Source: Dichetophora obliterata (taxonomy: Eukaryota > Arthropoda > Insecta > Diptera > Sciomyzidae). Taken from it: a stretch of DNA of 64,000 nucleotides. The notes beneath the pieces are model-generated. The model worked only from the letters and a program-made list of their open reading frames with translations, ran no database searches and had not been told where the DNA came from. Location of the stretch: positions 261,828,962-261,892,961 of the forward strand of contig OY986435.1 of assembly GCA_963920525.1 (NCBI GenBank), in the 5' to 3' direction. Positions within the stretch are counted from its first letter, which is position 1. Each line of letters starts with the position of its first letter. Both the position numbers and the translations under genes were made by a program. Shown here in pieces: positions 22,826-35,289 of this stretch.

Positions 22826-23581
22826 GCTTTAATTGATGCCTGGACCTATGTTTCCTTTGTATTTCCTCTAAGGTTTCGCGTTTTTGATTAATCAGGTTGC
22901 TGCTGTTATTGCTCTTTTTTGTTGCACAAGCGTTGAAAGTGTAAATTTTTGAGCAGCGATGGTGAGGCGCAGGTGCTTCACCGCCGCAACAGTTCAGTCT
23001 CGTAAATTTTCTTAAAGCTATTTAATGTGTAGCGATTGTCAATATGTGGGAGGGCCAACAGAGTGGTGGATAACACAAGGCAGCACGTCAACGGGCCGAT
23101 AACTTTTTAACACCCAGCGTCTATCAGCGAAGCTCTAGTAATGTTTTCAATGATTTAACTTTTAACTACTCATACAAATTTATTTTTCTTATTTGGTTTC
23201 TTAATTGATTTTCATAAAAACCTCCACAAAAAAGAATTTATTTGTACTCGAATTTTCCATGCACACTTTTATTTTCTTATCATGAATCTGTTTATTTGTT
23301 TTATGTACTTTTGATGTTTTAAATATAATTCTTCTGCAATAACTAATTGTATTTTTAGAATTTAGTTTCGAAATTTTACAACTTGATATTTATACAAATT
23401 CTTATGAAGTATAAACTTGTTTTGCTTTCTTCTTTATAGTACAGTCTGTTAACGAGGACCGATAAAATAAATTAAGGAGTGGAACGGAATGAAATCAAAA
23501 GCGTCTAGAAATTTGCCAAAACATATGGCAAGACATTAAACTAGGGGTGGGCACGAGTGAGGTCGTTAAGAGCCACATTAC
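22826..23581 (-). other. Probable fem-1 5' UTR and promoter region
   Basis: Upstream of the fem-1 ATG (22825), with a locally higher GC content at 22940-23110 (GGCGCAGGTGCTTCACCGCC), then AT-rich DNA. No initiator or TATA could be assigned with confidence. From 23582 on, DNA is again MITE-derived. Confidence 0.35.
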
Positions 23582-24082
23582 AGGTCTCTGCCCACTTGTG
23601 GCACGTAACGAAACGACACGAAACTACAAAATATAACTACAATGTCTCCTTATGTATACATGCTCATTAAGCGGCGACGAAACGGCAACGACTGTTGACA
23701 CCGACGAAAAAGCCTATGAAAATCGTTGCAAATAATTCTGACCGGCTTGTCGTTCGCTTTGTTTACAAAAATTACAATGGATTACAACAGTCTTTTGATT
23801 ACAGATTTTTGTGCAAAGTACAAAATTCGTCATCGATAGGTCGTTTTTAAAGTATAGGATGAATCCAAAGTCTATGATTTTATTAGTTTTCTACATCTTA
23901 ATCTAAAAGCAAATCTATTAAAGCTAATTGTGTATTAGAAAATTCTGCGTATATTTTTTTTTATTGTTTTGTTTAATTAAAAATTTTGTTGCCGTTCCGT
24001 TAAGTGTGCATTGAACATAACGTTGCCTTTCTGAAGCCGTTTTACAGTCATTTCGTTGCGTGCCGTAAGTGGGCAGATACCT
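23582..24082. mobile_element. MITE with AGGTCTCTGCCCACTT termini
   Basis: AGGTCTCTGCCCACTTGTGG at the left, and near complement AAGTGGGCAGATACCT at the right. Arms continue through GCACGTAACGAAA, about 35 bp. Non-coding, 501 bp. Confidence 0.65.
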
Positions 24083-24085
24083 TAA

Positions 24086-24268
24086 AGGCGGAATCACTGA
24101 CCAATTTCAGCAAATTTTACAAGTTTTCCATATGAATTTATTGAGCTTTATCTCTCTCCACACTGAATGAGAGAGTAACAGAAACTTGCAGCACGCTCTT
24201 TGACTTGAATAAAATAAGTTCCATTTTTTTCTTGCTGAACTGGCTGAATGTGATCAGTGAATCCCGTA
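24086..24268. mobile_element. Small MITE with GGAATCACTGACCA termini
   Basis: Left CGGAATCACTGACCAATTTC and right complement GCTGAATGTGATCAGTGAAT form imperfect inverted ends about 180 bp apart. It adjoins the preceding MITE. Confidence 0.5.
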
Positions 24269-24991
24269 TAACAGGCATACTACACAGGCCAGTATACTGG
24301 CTCTGTACTTCGAAAAACTCAATACATTTATACTATTTTAAAAATACACTCACACTGGATTCACTTTCATCGCTACTGGCAACGAAATTTCAGAGCCAGT
24401 GGCTTTTGACAGCAGCTGCCAGTGTATGTCAAAAAGGGGGATGTCAGTGTTGTTTTTAATTACTTTTGGTGGGCTTATTTCGGGTTTTCGTCGATTTCGT
24501 ACAGGAATCAACATTGATAGCTTGTTTGCATAAAAAGAAAAAAAAAAACAACAAATAAGGCTCACGCAAACTGCAATAGCAGCGAGAATCTTCGCGTTCG
24601 ATAGAATTTTCTTAATAAACTTTCACGTGCATGTGTAGCACCTCTTGCTACTAGCATGAAAGTTCGAAATTTTTTTAATCATTCGAACAGTACACGTATT
24701 CTTGCGCACTTCACTGTCACAGGTCTGTGTAATCGGCCTGTAAGATTTTCAAAATCTTCCAAAGTCCCTCTTTTCACTTGGCAATTCTAGGGTGAAAAAT
24801 TAGCGACAATTTTCTGACGTTTCCTTTTGAATTTGCCGAACGCTATTTATGGGCAATTGATTGCTGGCAATTTTTCAACGTTTGCAGCTTGATTCTCTTG
24901 TAAAACTTGCTTTTATTGGCTCACACACATGAAGAAAACAGCCAACAATTCGAAAAAGCGCGTACGCTGCACAAGAATTGATAGCACAGGT

Positions 24992-25977
24992 TAGTAATGG
25001 GGAAAAAAATTATACTTCGGTTAATCGATCATATGGTTAATCGAAGGGATCGATTATTAGTTGCACCAAAATTAACCGAAAATCCGATTAATAGCTAAAT
25101 ATATAAAAACTTTAAAATCCGACTTTGAAACCACTACAAGGTAACAAATAAGTTTTAATTCGTTTTTTTATCAATTTCTTTGTCTTATTAATTAAGTTAT
25201 TTATATATTATGTTGAGTATCTAATTATTTTTATTTTGAAATTTAATAATTTCTTAAAGTTTGGTTTGTTTTTAATTTCGGTCTCTTTACAATGTTGTAC
25301 CTTTTTAAAGTTTTGGTTTTTCTTAATATTTCCATATTGCAAAAAATTTTGGATTTGCAACTTTTTTTAACAATTGACAAGGTTTTTATTGAATATTTAA
25401 AAAAGGACTTAGCATATTTTAAAAAAACTGTAAGAAACCTACCACGAACATGGCCTTTAACTTTTAAAAGAAATATCACGTCAATCGGTCAAGTACTTAA
25501 GGAGTAATCGGTTTACAGACACTAATAAAAACACCTATCGACGAACTTGAGAACCGCCTTTCTCCTTTTTGAAGTTGGCTAAAAATTGTCGTAAAAAATA
25601 AAATATATATAAAAATAAATTTTTTACTAACGATAAGTACGAAAATACATTATTGAGTATGAAAAGAAAGTGTTAAACTCACAGCCGGCACTTCACTTAA
25701 TTCGCATTTTCTTTGTAAAAATGCCTTCAAACTTATCTTCTAAATTATTAGAATAAGAGCAATTGCTTGTACCCTGTGCTTATTTATTTTATTTGTGATT
25801 TTCTTTAATTAAGTAGCGCTAAATGTGCTTCTTGTTAAATATCTTGTGAAAAATGTGCACCATTTATTAGTGATGTTTTTCACTAACCGAATGGGAAAAT
25901 ATATGATAAAATTAAATCATTAATCTAAAGAAAATAACAGATAAATATCACTTTTTCGGTTAATCGTCCCATCACTA
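24992..25977. mobile_element. hAT-like element with GATTAACCG-type ends, carrying another element
   Basis: Left TAGTAATGG... with TTCGGTTAATCGATC; the right end CGGTTAATCGTCCCATCACTA is related in inverted orientation. Flanking octamers GCACAGGT and GTACAGGG agree at 6 of 8. Inside, 25117-25585 has its own inverted ends (CCGACTTTGAAACC and CCTTTTTGAAGTTGGC) of the family also seen at 56840 and 60305. Confidence 0.45.
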
Positions 25978-25981
25978 GTAC

Positions 25982-26092
25982 AGGGGCCGAATTACAGCAA
26001 CCGTGATAGAGCAATATCGTAAAAATTTATCGCCACTTGCCTCATCGTGCCGTTCGTAATTTACTCAACAACGGATGCTGTAATTCGGCCCC
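25982..26092. mobile_element. Short palindromic MITE AGGGGCCGAATTACAGC, copy 2
   Basis: AGGGGCCGAATTACAGCAAC to GCTGTAATTCGGCCCCT. Same family and length as 21790-21899. Confidence 0.75.
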
Positions 26093-26209
26093 TTATAATA
26101 TAAGAGAGTAATTTTAACGGTTATTCGCCAAAAAAAAACACTCCAAAAAATGGCGCTTACAAAGTTATTCGTGGCTGTGCATCAATTGTAGAGTAGAGAT
26201 GGGTCGATA

Positions 26210-26790
26210 TTTTGGTAACAGTAATTTTGTCACTGCAACTCGAAAGTAGCAATAGTCTGCTACTAAAATATTTCAATCACAGCGATTGCTACTCCTATAT
26301 TTATTTTTTTTTTACAGGAAAGGTATTAATCACAGTGCAGTGACTGTGATTCCTTAAAGCTTTGAGTATCGAATAAACTTGCTCCTGGTATTCCCTTTTC
26401 TCGCAATCACAGTAGCAGTGATTTCTATTTGAAGGAATATACGTTAACTAATGTGTTCTGTTTTATTCGTATGGTTAGTTTTGGGGGTCAATTGCAATTG
26501 TGAGTTCTGCGCGCTTTTTTCAAGTTATTTATATGATCGCTTAAACTGATATCAGATAGTTTTTACATAATGTTTAATATTAATAAAAGCAATATAATTT
26601 TTACTTGTTTTGCTGAAAAATTAGGATAATCTATTTACTTTTGACCAAGATATTAAAATTATATGGAAACTGTAGAAGAATCAATCCTTTTAATGGACAA
26701 AAGCAGCAATCACAGGTAGTTTTCACTGTGATTCTAAAGTAGCAATCACAGTAGGTAGCAGTGACTGTAAAGTATCAGTTTTGTCCAGAG
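26210..26790. repeat. Region of repeated AGCAATCACAGT / CAGTGACTGTGATT words
   Basis: Several direct and inverted copies of AGTAGCAATCACAG and CAGTGACTGTGATT occur between 26230 and 26780. They look like subterminal repeats of a foldback or hAT-like element whose exact ends could not be fixed. Confidence 0.45.
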
Positions 26791-27404
26791 TGAAAAATGG
26801 CTCAACGAACCACATCGTACTCGTAGTTGCCAGTTTATATTCCCACACCAATTCTTTTCTCTCCACAGCAATAAAAAAAGTTAACACGTGGGATATTTTT
26901 GCTAAAAAATACCACAGCAATAGAAATTACTACCAAAAATCCAACAGCCGTAAAAAAATCCCACAAAAAATCTCAAAAACCATTAACAAATTATTTATTA
27001 TTTTATAATTACTTCTTCTCAAACACTTTAAACGCAGTTTACATACAAAACCAAAAAACAAGACAACGAAACTTGAACACAAGGAACTAGTTAAAGGTTA
27101 AATATCAAACGGTCGCAGTTTTAAAGGTTCAATTATAATGGGAGTAACATAATGTGATCTTATGTCAATTGATTAGTGCTTTATGTCACTTATTGTTTCA
27201 AGAAATTTTTTCTTATACAAGTTATTATAATAAACGTAACGTTATGTGAGCGAGACGTAAATATCCGTGGATCTCGGATTTCTACGTTACTTTACATTAC
27301 AATTTGTCAAATAGTAGCTGAACATTGAGGTTAGATTCGATTACTGCACTATTTCATATTGTTTTTTACATTGCAAAAAGTTTCATCGGCTGCCAATACA
27401 TGGC

Positions 27405-27765
27405 CTTATTCTTGATTGATGTAACATATTGATCAAAAAGACCGAAATCCATATCATCAGATTCCTCTGGCTCTTTTTCCTTCTTCTTTTTCCTCTTTCT
27501 TAGCTTTGGCAGCTGGGGCGGCATCACCACCAGCAGCAGTGAAACCACCAATGCCAACTCCGGAACCAATGTTGGTGATTAAGTCGTTGATATGGATGCC
27601 TCCCATGGCCTCGGCGAATAAATCGGGCTAGTAGAGCTCAACCTAAACATTGACAGTCTTCAATATAGTAGAGATTTTCTCGCCTGTAACAGCGACATCG
27701 TCATCAACCAAGATGAGGAAAGCGTAGGCGCAAGCGAGTTCAGCTTTGGTAGAAATATTTAACAA
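27405..27765 (-). pseudogene. RpLP1: Ribosomal protein LP1 (P1 stalk protein) pseudogene
   Basis: The minus strand reads STKAELACAYAFLILVDDDV, AVTGEKISTILKTVNV, a stop, a second stop, then DLFAEAMGGIHINDLITNIG, SGVGIGGFTAAGGDAAPAAK, a Lys/Glu-rich run and, after a frame change, EPEESDDMDFGLFD. This is P1 from near its start to its conserved C-terminal SDDMGFGLFD-type tail, with no introns. Two in-frame TAG codons and at least one frameshift in the charged hinge kill it. The lack of introns suggests a retroposed copy, though no clear poly(A) was seen. The upstream sequence no longer preserves the initiator Met. Confidence 0.85.
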
Positions 27766-28065
27766 GCTTTGAAGTTTTTAATAATTTTCAGTTTTTGAAT
27801 TTAGTTTTTGAAGTTTGTTCATAAAATTATTTAGGTGCGCCACCTGTGTTTCAAATTTTTTAAAGGCTATATCACAATTTTATATGGATAGCAAAAATAA
27901 TCCTAATTGTAATAGTATTATTATTTTGTTTTTGCTTTGCATGTAAAAAAAATAATCTGGATTATTTTGAAGCGATTGGAACGCAGCTTATATAACAGAT
28001 TTTTAACTAAAAACGTTACTTACAGCATTTATTCTCAGCTGGTTGTATCAGTTCTTTACTGCTAA

Positions 28066-28238
28066 TGTCCTAGCTATGCTAGACAAACATGTTTGCTACA
28101 TCATTTCAAACAGTAAATAAAAAGTTTGGCGTGAGAGCGAAGAAATGAGCATGAAAAAAGTTATTTTCTCATTTTATTCGTAAAACACTGACAGCAAAAT
28201 CAGTTCACCAAACATGTTTGCTTAGCATAACCAGGGCA
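28066..28238. mobile_element. TA-flanked MITE, short relative of 33465-35311
   Basis: The right end GCATAACCAGGGCA is followed by TA; the left TGTCCTAGCTATGCTAGAC is its diverged complement. Both ends carry AAACATGTTTG. These match the termini of the large element at 33465-35311. Confidence 0.6.
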
Positions 28239-28446
28239 TAAGATGCAGTTGAGAATTTCTCTACTATTAGAGAATTCAAAACTCTACTCACCACACTAAT
28301 AGAAGAAAAGACGTCACATTCTCTATCAGTAGAGAAGTGTTACAGAAATGAACTACAGGTTAGCAATATACTACATGTTGTGACGCCTGGTGTGATGACC
28401 TTGAATTCAAAATATTTTGAATTAAAGACAACAGGTTGTCAGTCCA

Positions 28447-29521
28447 GACAGACCAGATCTTCACGCTACGACAAATCTTGGAGAAGACCCGTGCAAACAA
28501 ATCTACACCCACCATCTTTTTGACGATTACAAAGACGCCTTCGACAGCTTAATAAGAAATCACCTATACTCCACCATGCCTGAATTTGGTATTGCTGCAA
28601 AACTAAATGATTGCTTATTGTGCGACCTTTTCAACCTAATGATGTAGAAGATCATCTGAGCTGCTGATCTGAGACGTAGTTGCACAAAATTCTACAAGAG
28701 TGTTATGCTGCTTGCATATGCTGATGACATCGATATCATTGGGCATAATACGCGCGAAGGTAGTGCAGTATTCTCCAGACTAGAAAGAGAGTCAATTCGA
28801 ATGGATCAGGCGGTGAATGCAGATAAGACGAAATACTTGGTGTCAACAAACAAACAGTCCTAGTCTCTTGGAACCGACGTTACAGTTGAAAACACCTGTT
28901 GTGAAGGACTTCGTCTATCTGGGATCCAGCATTTACTCAACCAACGACATCATCATTGAGATCAAACAAAGAATAACTCTTGCTAACAGGTGATACTTGG
29001 GGTTCAGTAGGCAATTGAGAAGCATAGCCCAATCTCTACGAACGAAAATCACGCTCTTTAAATCGCTCATCATGCCCGTCCTACTTTATGCATCACAAAC
29101 CTGGACGCTGATCAGCTCAGATGAAAAGAATGCTCAGAAAAGCTCAAGAGCTGCTAAAGCCGTCGAGAGAAAGATTCTTCGTAAGATCTACAGACCAATA
29201 GGCGTCAATGGCAAGTACCGAATACGGTGTAATGATGAACTGTACGATCTATACGCTGACATCGGCATTAAAATCAAGCGGCTTCTCTGGCTAGGCCATG
29301 TTCAGCTCATGAAAGATGATGCTTCAGTGAAGAAAAATTCGATTCGGTACCCAGCGGTGGTCAACGCAGAAGAGGACGACCGCATCTTCGTTGGAAAGAC
29401 CAAGTAGAGGACAACTTGACGATGGTTGGAATTTCCAACTGGCTCCAGAGAGACAGAAATGGCTGGCGCACATTCTTAGATGAGGCCAAAACCGAAATAC
29501 GGTTGAAACGCTTACTAAGTA
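28447..29521 (+). mobile_element. RTE-clade LINE fragment, plus-strand copy
   Basis: Begins inside the RT (DQIFTLRQILEKT) and contains YADDIDIIGHNTREGSAVFS, then TKITLFKSLIMPVLLYASQT WT, and ends near the RTE 3' end (TACTAAGTAAGG). Frameshifts and a deletion near 28610 disable it. Same family as 14405-16540 and 49845-53083, opposite orientation. Confidence 0.85.
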
Positions 29522-31845
29522 AGGCCATTGTTATTCTGGCGGTCATGGGCTTGTCACGGTCATGCATTGTTTTTGTTCAATGTAAATTCAAATTTGAGAG
29601 CGAGAGTAAATTTTGACCACTACGATCACCAAATGATTCGAGAAAAATATGAAATCATGGGATAAAAAAAGTGTTGCGTAGTGGAATTATTAACAACATT
29701 TGTTTAGGCATGAAAATAGTACACTTTTTATGCATGAAAGCAGTAATCTAACCTGCTAAATAGCAACACTCATCAATTTAAGAAGGTGTACCCCTAGTAG
29801 CACAAGGAGAAGTTATAAGTACAAAATCCAGCTTACAAAACAGCGATATATGTATAATAGCTCTGTAATGTAATTAAAAAGATACTTTGCTTTATAGCAA
29901 AATTTTGCTTTTATAATATCTTAATAAAGCGTTTACAAGACCATTAAAAAGAGATACGTAAAAAATGTCTTTAAGATGCATTTTTAAAGCTCATATTGAA
30001 GTTATTATAAAGACATTGTGGCATGTCGTAGTAGTGTCTTTATAATGTGCGTAATAAAATGATTATAAAGACATGCAAGGCAGTTAAAGTTATGTAGCAA
30101 CCCTTCGTATGCCTCGTGTTCGTTGAACAGCAAAATTAGGATAATCTAAAAAGTTGTATAGAAAAATTAAACGGTAAAATATATGTGAAGTGCTCTCATG
30201 AAAACCGTGAAGTGCTCTCATGGCCAAAACTAAAGAGCGATCACAAGGTAACTCAATTCACTTTGAATAATATTGCTCCTGGAACTCCGCCCAAGATAGA
30301 GTGGATCAAGTATCCAGCAAAAGAAAAAGAAATGCTTTCCTACGCTGCTGGCAACAAAAAAATTGTCTGTTCTGAATTCAACCTACTATTTTTAAAATCT
30401 TTGTAAGGTGCCTTTCAAAGACCTCTAAAATATACCTTACCGAGTCTCTTCAAAGACACTAAGCATGTATTTCTATCACATACGCCACATTGGTCTTAAT
30501 AAAGAATTTACAAATACAATTCCTGTCTTTGTACCTATCTTTAAAAGGTATGTAAAAGAAGCTATAAATACTGTTTGTGCTAATAGGGACTGGTGTTCAG
30601 GGATCATATTACCGCCAGCAAAATGTACACTGGTCACTCAGTTCACTTATCTCATCAAACGAAAAAAGAGCGTAAAAAGTGACGTGGCCAGGGATCATAT
30701 GACCACAAGCATAACAATGGCCTAAGTAAGTAAGTTTGTTGTCAGCAGAGATGTGCGGCGTAGACAACTTGATCTCAACAACACTATTGTCGGCGATGTC
30801 AACAATGTCGTGTAGACAATTCTGTGTCGACAAGGAATAAAGATTAAACTTAAAATATCGTAAAAAAGAGATATGACATTTTGTTTATTGCCAATTTTTG
30901 ACAGAATGCAGTAAATCATTTTTTGCAAAAAATAGATAACCACTAAATTTTGCACCTATTACCGTTTGTAACGTTCCATTGATTTCAGGAAAAAGGTCGG
31001 AGTGTTAGTTCAATAAAAGTATAGTTTTTTGCTATAATGTGAGTTTAGTCGTTACCCCTTGTCGACACAGAATTGTTTTAAACGACGTGTAGATAGTTTG
31101 TCAGAAGCTGCATGTTCATTGTGGTGTTTACTAAAATTGAATCCAAGTTTGGAGTATTCCTTTTTTTAGGCCTTCCAGACATGCTTTTTGTTTTTTGATG
31201 TTTATTTTGCTAGTTTGTGTTAATTAAACGAATTTTTCAAAATAATTTAAGAATCAGAACAATTTTATAATAACTTGCATTTTTGCAGTGTTGCATTTTG
31301 TTAACATTAGCTGTTTAAGTTTAACATTTGTTTTTTAGTAGTAATTCAGATCATTCGTAAAAAACACGCTTCAGAACAATTTTTGCGATGTTTTTTTATA
31401 CACAGACAGATGGAGCTAATTTTTGCATACAGATAAGCAGCTGGTGTAATTTTTTAGCTGACAGATAAGTTTCGCCAAACACACAAATTATATTATGGTA
31501 GCTGCCCTACAATTTATCCAACTGCTTATGGAGTCGGATAGTTCGAGTAGCTAAGATTTCGCTGAAGAATTTGAAAAAAGCATATTTTTGTTAGCCATAC
31601 CAATGCTATAAAATTTCTTAAATGTCAAATAATGCAGTACTGCCAGAGCGTCACAGTCAAAGCGTCGTCTATCCGTCAATAATAGCTCAGTGCTGCCCGC
31701 TTTTACAGTTGCGCCCTCAACACTTAAAAACATAGAATTGAAACATTTGAAAACATAGAAAAAAGCTAGATCATTTGTTTTGTGTTGCTTGCAAATGTGA
31801 TGATATGATCCTGATCTCCCATTGAAAAAACGCAGCTATTGCTTA
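29522..31845. other. Intergenic DNA with minor repeats
   Basis: No gene supported. An inverted pair (AATTCTGTGTCGACAAGG near 30817 and CCTTGTCGACACAGAATT near 31056) marks a probable 300-bp MITE. Short frames at 30185 and 30465 have no recognisable protein features. Confidence 0.4.
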
Positions 31846-31847
31846 TG

Positions 31848-31998
31848 CTCATATTACACGATGCTCGTTTGCTCGGCGTGCACATGGCCGTGCAATATGG
31901 TTGTTGTTGTATTCTCCAAAATTTTTTATAGTTTTGCATTGGAAGCAACAACAAAATTATCTGCTCGCCGAGCAAACGAGCATCGTGTAATATGGGCA
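31848..31998. mobile_element. Palindromic MITE ending in CATATTACACGATGCTCG
   Basis: The left arm CATATTACACGATGCTCGTT continues through TGCTCGGCG; the right arm ends with CGAGCATCGTGTAATATG. Arms of about 32 bp are almost perfect. TA flanks the slightly longer TGCYCATATT ends, suggesting Tc1/mariner-type mobilisation. Confidence 0.7.
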
Positions 31999-33009
31999 TA
32001 ACACAATTGTTGACATTTGGTGGAATGCATAAAAAGTGCATAAGCTTTCGTGATTTTACTTGAAAAGTCGAGTTGGAGGAAATGCTCACTTTTAATGCAT
32101 TTTAATGCATGGTAAAATTATTTATCAGGTAGCCTTAACAACTACCTATTTTCTCACGAGCTGCGGTCAACGAACGTCAGACAAAAGAAAACATAAAAAA
32201 CAGAAAAAACGCTCGTTCAATAACATTTTTTTTCTATAAAAAACTTACATGAAATTTATTTATTTTCTTTGTGTAACACAAAACATTTTTCATATCTCCA
32301 TTTTTCATCAGCTGCCATAGCAATCGTAGCACGCTCTCGTTTTAATTTTTTTTTTTGACATACGCTGGCAGCAGCAAAAATTGTCGGTACTACTTTGTAA
32401 TAATGATACAATGATTCCACCCATTGTCTACATTTTCGACTCATTCTGTACATTATCGACAGCAAAATGTAGACGATTAAAGACGATGCATCGAGGAACA
32501 TCAGTGGTTGTCAGTCCGTTACATCGAGCGTTCGAACGTCCAAATACGAGGCTTGTTCTATGAGATGTGACAACATGTAGGATCGTCTAAAACTCGCTGT
32601 ACGGAAAATCTAACTGTGCGCTTAGACCGCCTGAACGAACGAAAGAAACCTCGTTCGTTCTTTCACTTTGGTTTTGAGTGAAATGTGTAAATTCGCCTTC
32701 ACTTTGAGTCTGCATTTTCTTTTGTGCTGTTTTTAACTTAAAATATTTTAAAGCAATATCACATACACCAAATCATATATATACGTCAAATGAAAATATA
32801 GCACTGCAAAACCGGCAGCTATAAGCGCATAAAAGAAAAAACTCTCAAAATGACAACTGTTAAACCAACGTGAGCTGCAAAATTTTTAAAGTTTTTTAAA
32901 CTCTTGCCTCACGGTACATTTACCTTCCCACTTCCTCATCTGTTCTACAGACATCAAAGTTGAGTGAGGTTGAGTGAGGCTGGTGTAGACTAGAACTAAG
33001 AATAGTACG

Positions 33010-33260
33010 AGTATTCATGATTCAGTGCACCTACCAGGGCAGTTGACTTGTGCACTTTACAAAAACAAAATACACGTATATCAAAAATATTCACAAGTTT
33101 TTTCTACTATTGCCTTAAACTTGAGGACTTGAGCAGTTGTGCACTTGTGAGCACTGAAAAATTTTACAGATTTGAAGTAGTGATGCTGGTGTGTTTACGA
33201 AAACCTAACTGCACAAGTCCTCAACTACTCAGGCAAGTGCACTGAATAGTGAATAGCCCT
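33010..33260. mobile_element. Palindromic MITE (TTCAGTGCAC family), copy 1
   Basis: Left GTATTCATGATTCAGTGCAC and right GTGCACTGAATAGTGAATAG are inverted. The interior repeats GAGGACTTG and GTGCACTTG words. Sister copy at 53546-53806. Confidence 0.7.
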
Positions 33261-33321
33261 ATTATATTTACTACTACTGCAGTACTTTCGGCAGCACTCA
33301 TGATACTGTCAGTAGTATGGT

Positions 33322-33462
33322 GTAAGAAATCAAGGTGATAGCGAATTCTACCAACACTTAAGTTATCAAACAATACTTAATCAACTTATCTTTCTCTTTC
33401 ACTCGTTCACAAGTTTGACAGCTTTAGAGTAATATTTAGCCGTCATTTTCACCTTGATTTCT
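33322..33462. mobile_element. Small MITE with TAAGAAATCAAGGTGA ends
   Basis: TAAGAAATCAAGGTGA at the left; the complement TCACCTTGATTTCTTA at the right. About 140 bp, abutting the next element. Confidence 0.65.
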
Positions 33463-33916
33463 TATGCCGTGGTTATGCTAGCCAAACATGATTGCCGAAC
33501 ATTTTTTGTTGTTATTGTTTCACGTATAAAATAAAGAAATGAACTTTTTCTCATATTCATTTTCTCGCTCTCGGACCGAACATTTTGATTGCTGATTGAA
33601 ACGCCAAACATGCCGAACTTTCCAGTGTTGGCTGTAGTCATTTTGTATAATAGCATCAAAAAAGTAGGTAAAAGTATTAAAAAGTGAAGTTGATTGTGTC
33701 TTCAAGTAACCCTTAACATAAACAGCTAGCTAGCATGTCAGATATATGCAAACCATTTTGTTTAAGATATTATAATAAAAATTCAGAGCAAGTAATATCA
33801 GTTCGTATATTTTAATTCGTTAATTTTAAGTACAAAAATGCAAATTAGGGTTATGCTTTTTTTTGTTTTGACATACTATTACATGTAATGCAACTGTGCC
33901 ACCAATCATAGCATAA

Positions 33917-34418
33917 GACCCCTTTTACATTGATCAAGACTTGAATTCAAGTTTTTTTGACGTTCTCTTTTGAACTTGACGAAAGCTTTCACATTGGTCA
34001 AGACTTGAATTCAGTTTCTTGTCCTCTTTCCTTGTTTTCTAAAAATAAAACGAGATAGGTAGCAAGCAAATGAATTATAATTTATAGAAATTTGCGAATA
34101 GTACTCTATAATTTATAGAATTTTAATTTTTTACCACAATGGAAGTTAACAAAATGTTTTTGCTTAAAAATGTAATGCAAAATTAAATTAAATTATATGC
34201 AAAACAATTTTATTGCAACCGAAGTCTAACAAACTCACATTGATATGCGAAATATAAAATAAAAAGCACTGCCAACAACGCGAAAATAACAAAAGGAATA
34301 CGAAAAATTGCCGGTACAGCTTCAAGTTTCTTTTTCCCTTCCGTCGCTTCCGATGTGCGGCGAATTGCCTACAAACTCTGAAACTTGACTTCAAGTCTTG
34401 TTCAATATAAAAGGGGTC
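33917..34418. mobile_element. PIF/Harbinger-type MITE with TAA target duplication
   Basis: GACCCCTTTTACATTGATCA at the left; complement of the right end is GACCCCTTTTATATTGAACA. TAA at 33914-33916 and 34419-34421 matches the 3-bp TWA duplication of PIF/Harbinger. Arms continue through AAGACTTGAATTCAAG. 502 bp, non-coding. Confidence 0.75.
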
Positions 34419-34482
34419 TAACCACCAAACAAACATTTCAGCGAAGAGAACAAATTAACAAAAATGAACACCGAACATGTTT

Positions 34483-35289
34483 AGGGGTGTTCACATTTCA
34501 AACCGCTCATCAAATCGTTTGTCAAATCCAATAGAACAACGTGGGAATTCCTTGAAAATTTCACGTTGTTCTATTGTATTTGACAAACGATTTGATGAGC
34601 GATTTGAAATGTGAACAGCCCTTTTTGCCCTGTTCACACTCATCAAATCGTTTGTCAAATCCAATTGAACAACGTGAGAGCTCCATTTAAATTTCACGTT
34701 GTTCTATAGGGCTGTTCACATTTCAAACCGCTCATCAAATCGATCATCAACTGATTTGACAAATGATTTGACCAACAGAATTTTTATGGATTTGATGGCG
34801 ATTTGACGAGTGTGAACACTCATCAAATCGTTGGTCAAATCGTTTGATGAAAATCAAAATTTTTTGATTTTTCTGCTGATTTGACGAATGATTTGAAGAG
34901 TGTGAACACTCGTCAAATTGTGTAGTACGATTTTGTCAGTTCAAAAAAGTTTTCAACCTGAGCACATCGTGGCAAAAGAGGGAGCGGAAGAAAATAATAG
35001 CAAAACAATAATAAATAACTGTTGCAAATAATTTATAATAATTTATAAAATAATTAATTCTTCTTCCAATACGATTTTAATAACAAGTGGTATTAATAAT
35101 TTTCCGTCATCGCGATGTGCTTACTTCGGTGTTCAAGATAAAATGAAATTTGATGAAAAATTTGATGAGTCTGAACACTTTTGTGGTCAAACGATTTGAT
35201 AAATGATTTGATGAGCGGTTTGAAATGTGAACAGCCCTTATTATATTTTACTAACTATTTGATGAGCGGTTTGAAATGTGAACACCCCT
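34483..35289. mobile_element. Nested palindromic elements with AGGGGTGTTCACATTTC ends
   Basis: The outer copy starts AGGGGTGTTCACATTTCAAA and ends TTTGAAATGTGAACACCCCT. Its target can be read as TTT on both sides of an otherwise continuous ATGTTTGGCTAG. A complete 140-bp palindrome is at 34483-34622. A second full copy, AGGGCTGTTCACATTTC at 34708 to its complement at 35238, is inserted with TAT on both sides. Many direct and inverted ATCAAATCGTTTG words fill the interior. Confidence 0.75.

Noticed and set aside
28997..29407. 136-codon frame as a host gene
   Set aside because: It is the C-terminal part of an RTE LINE, collinear with the copy at 50 kb.
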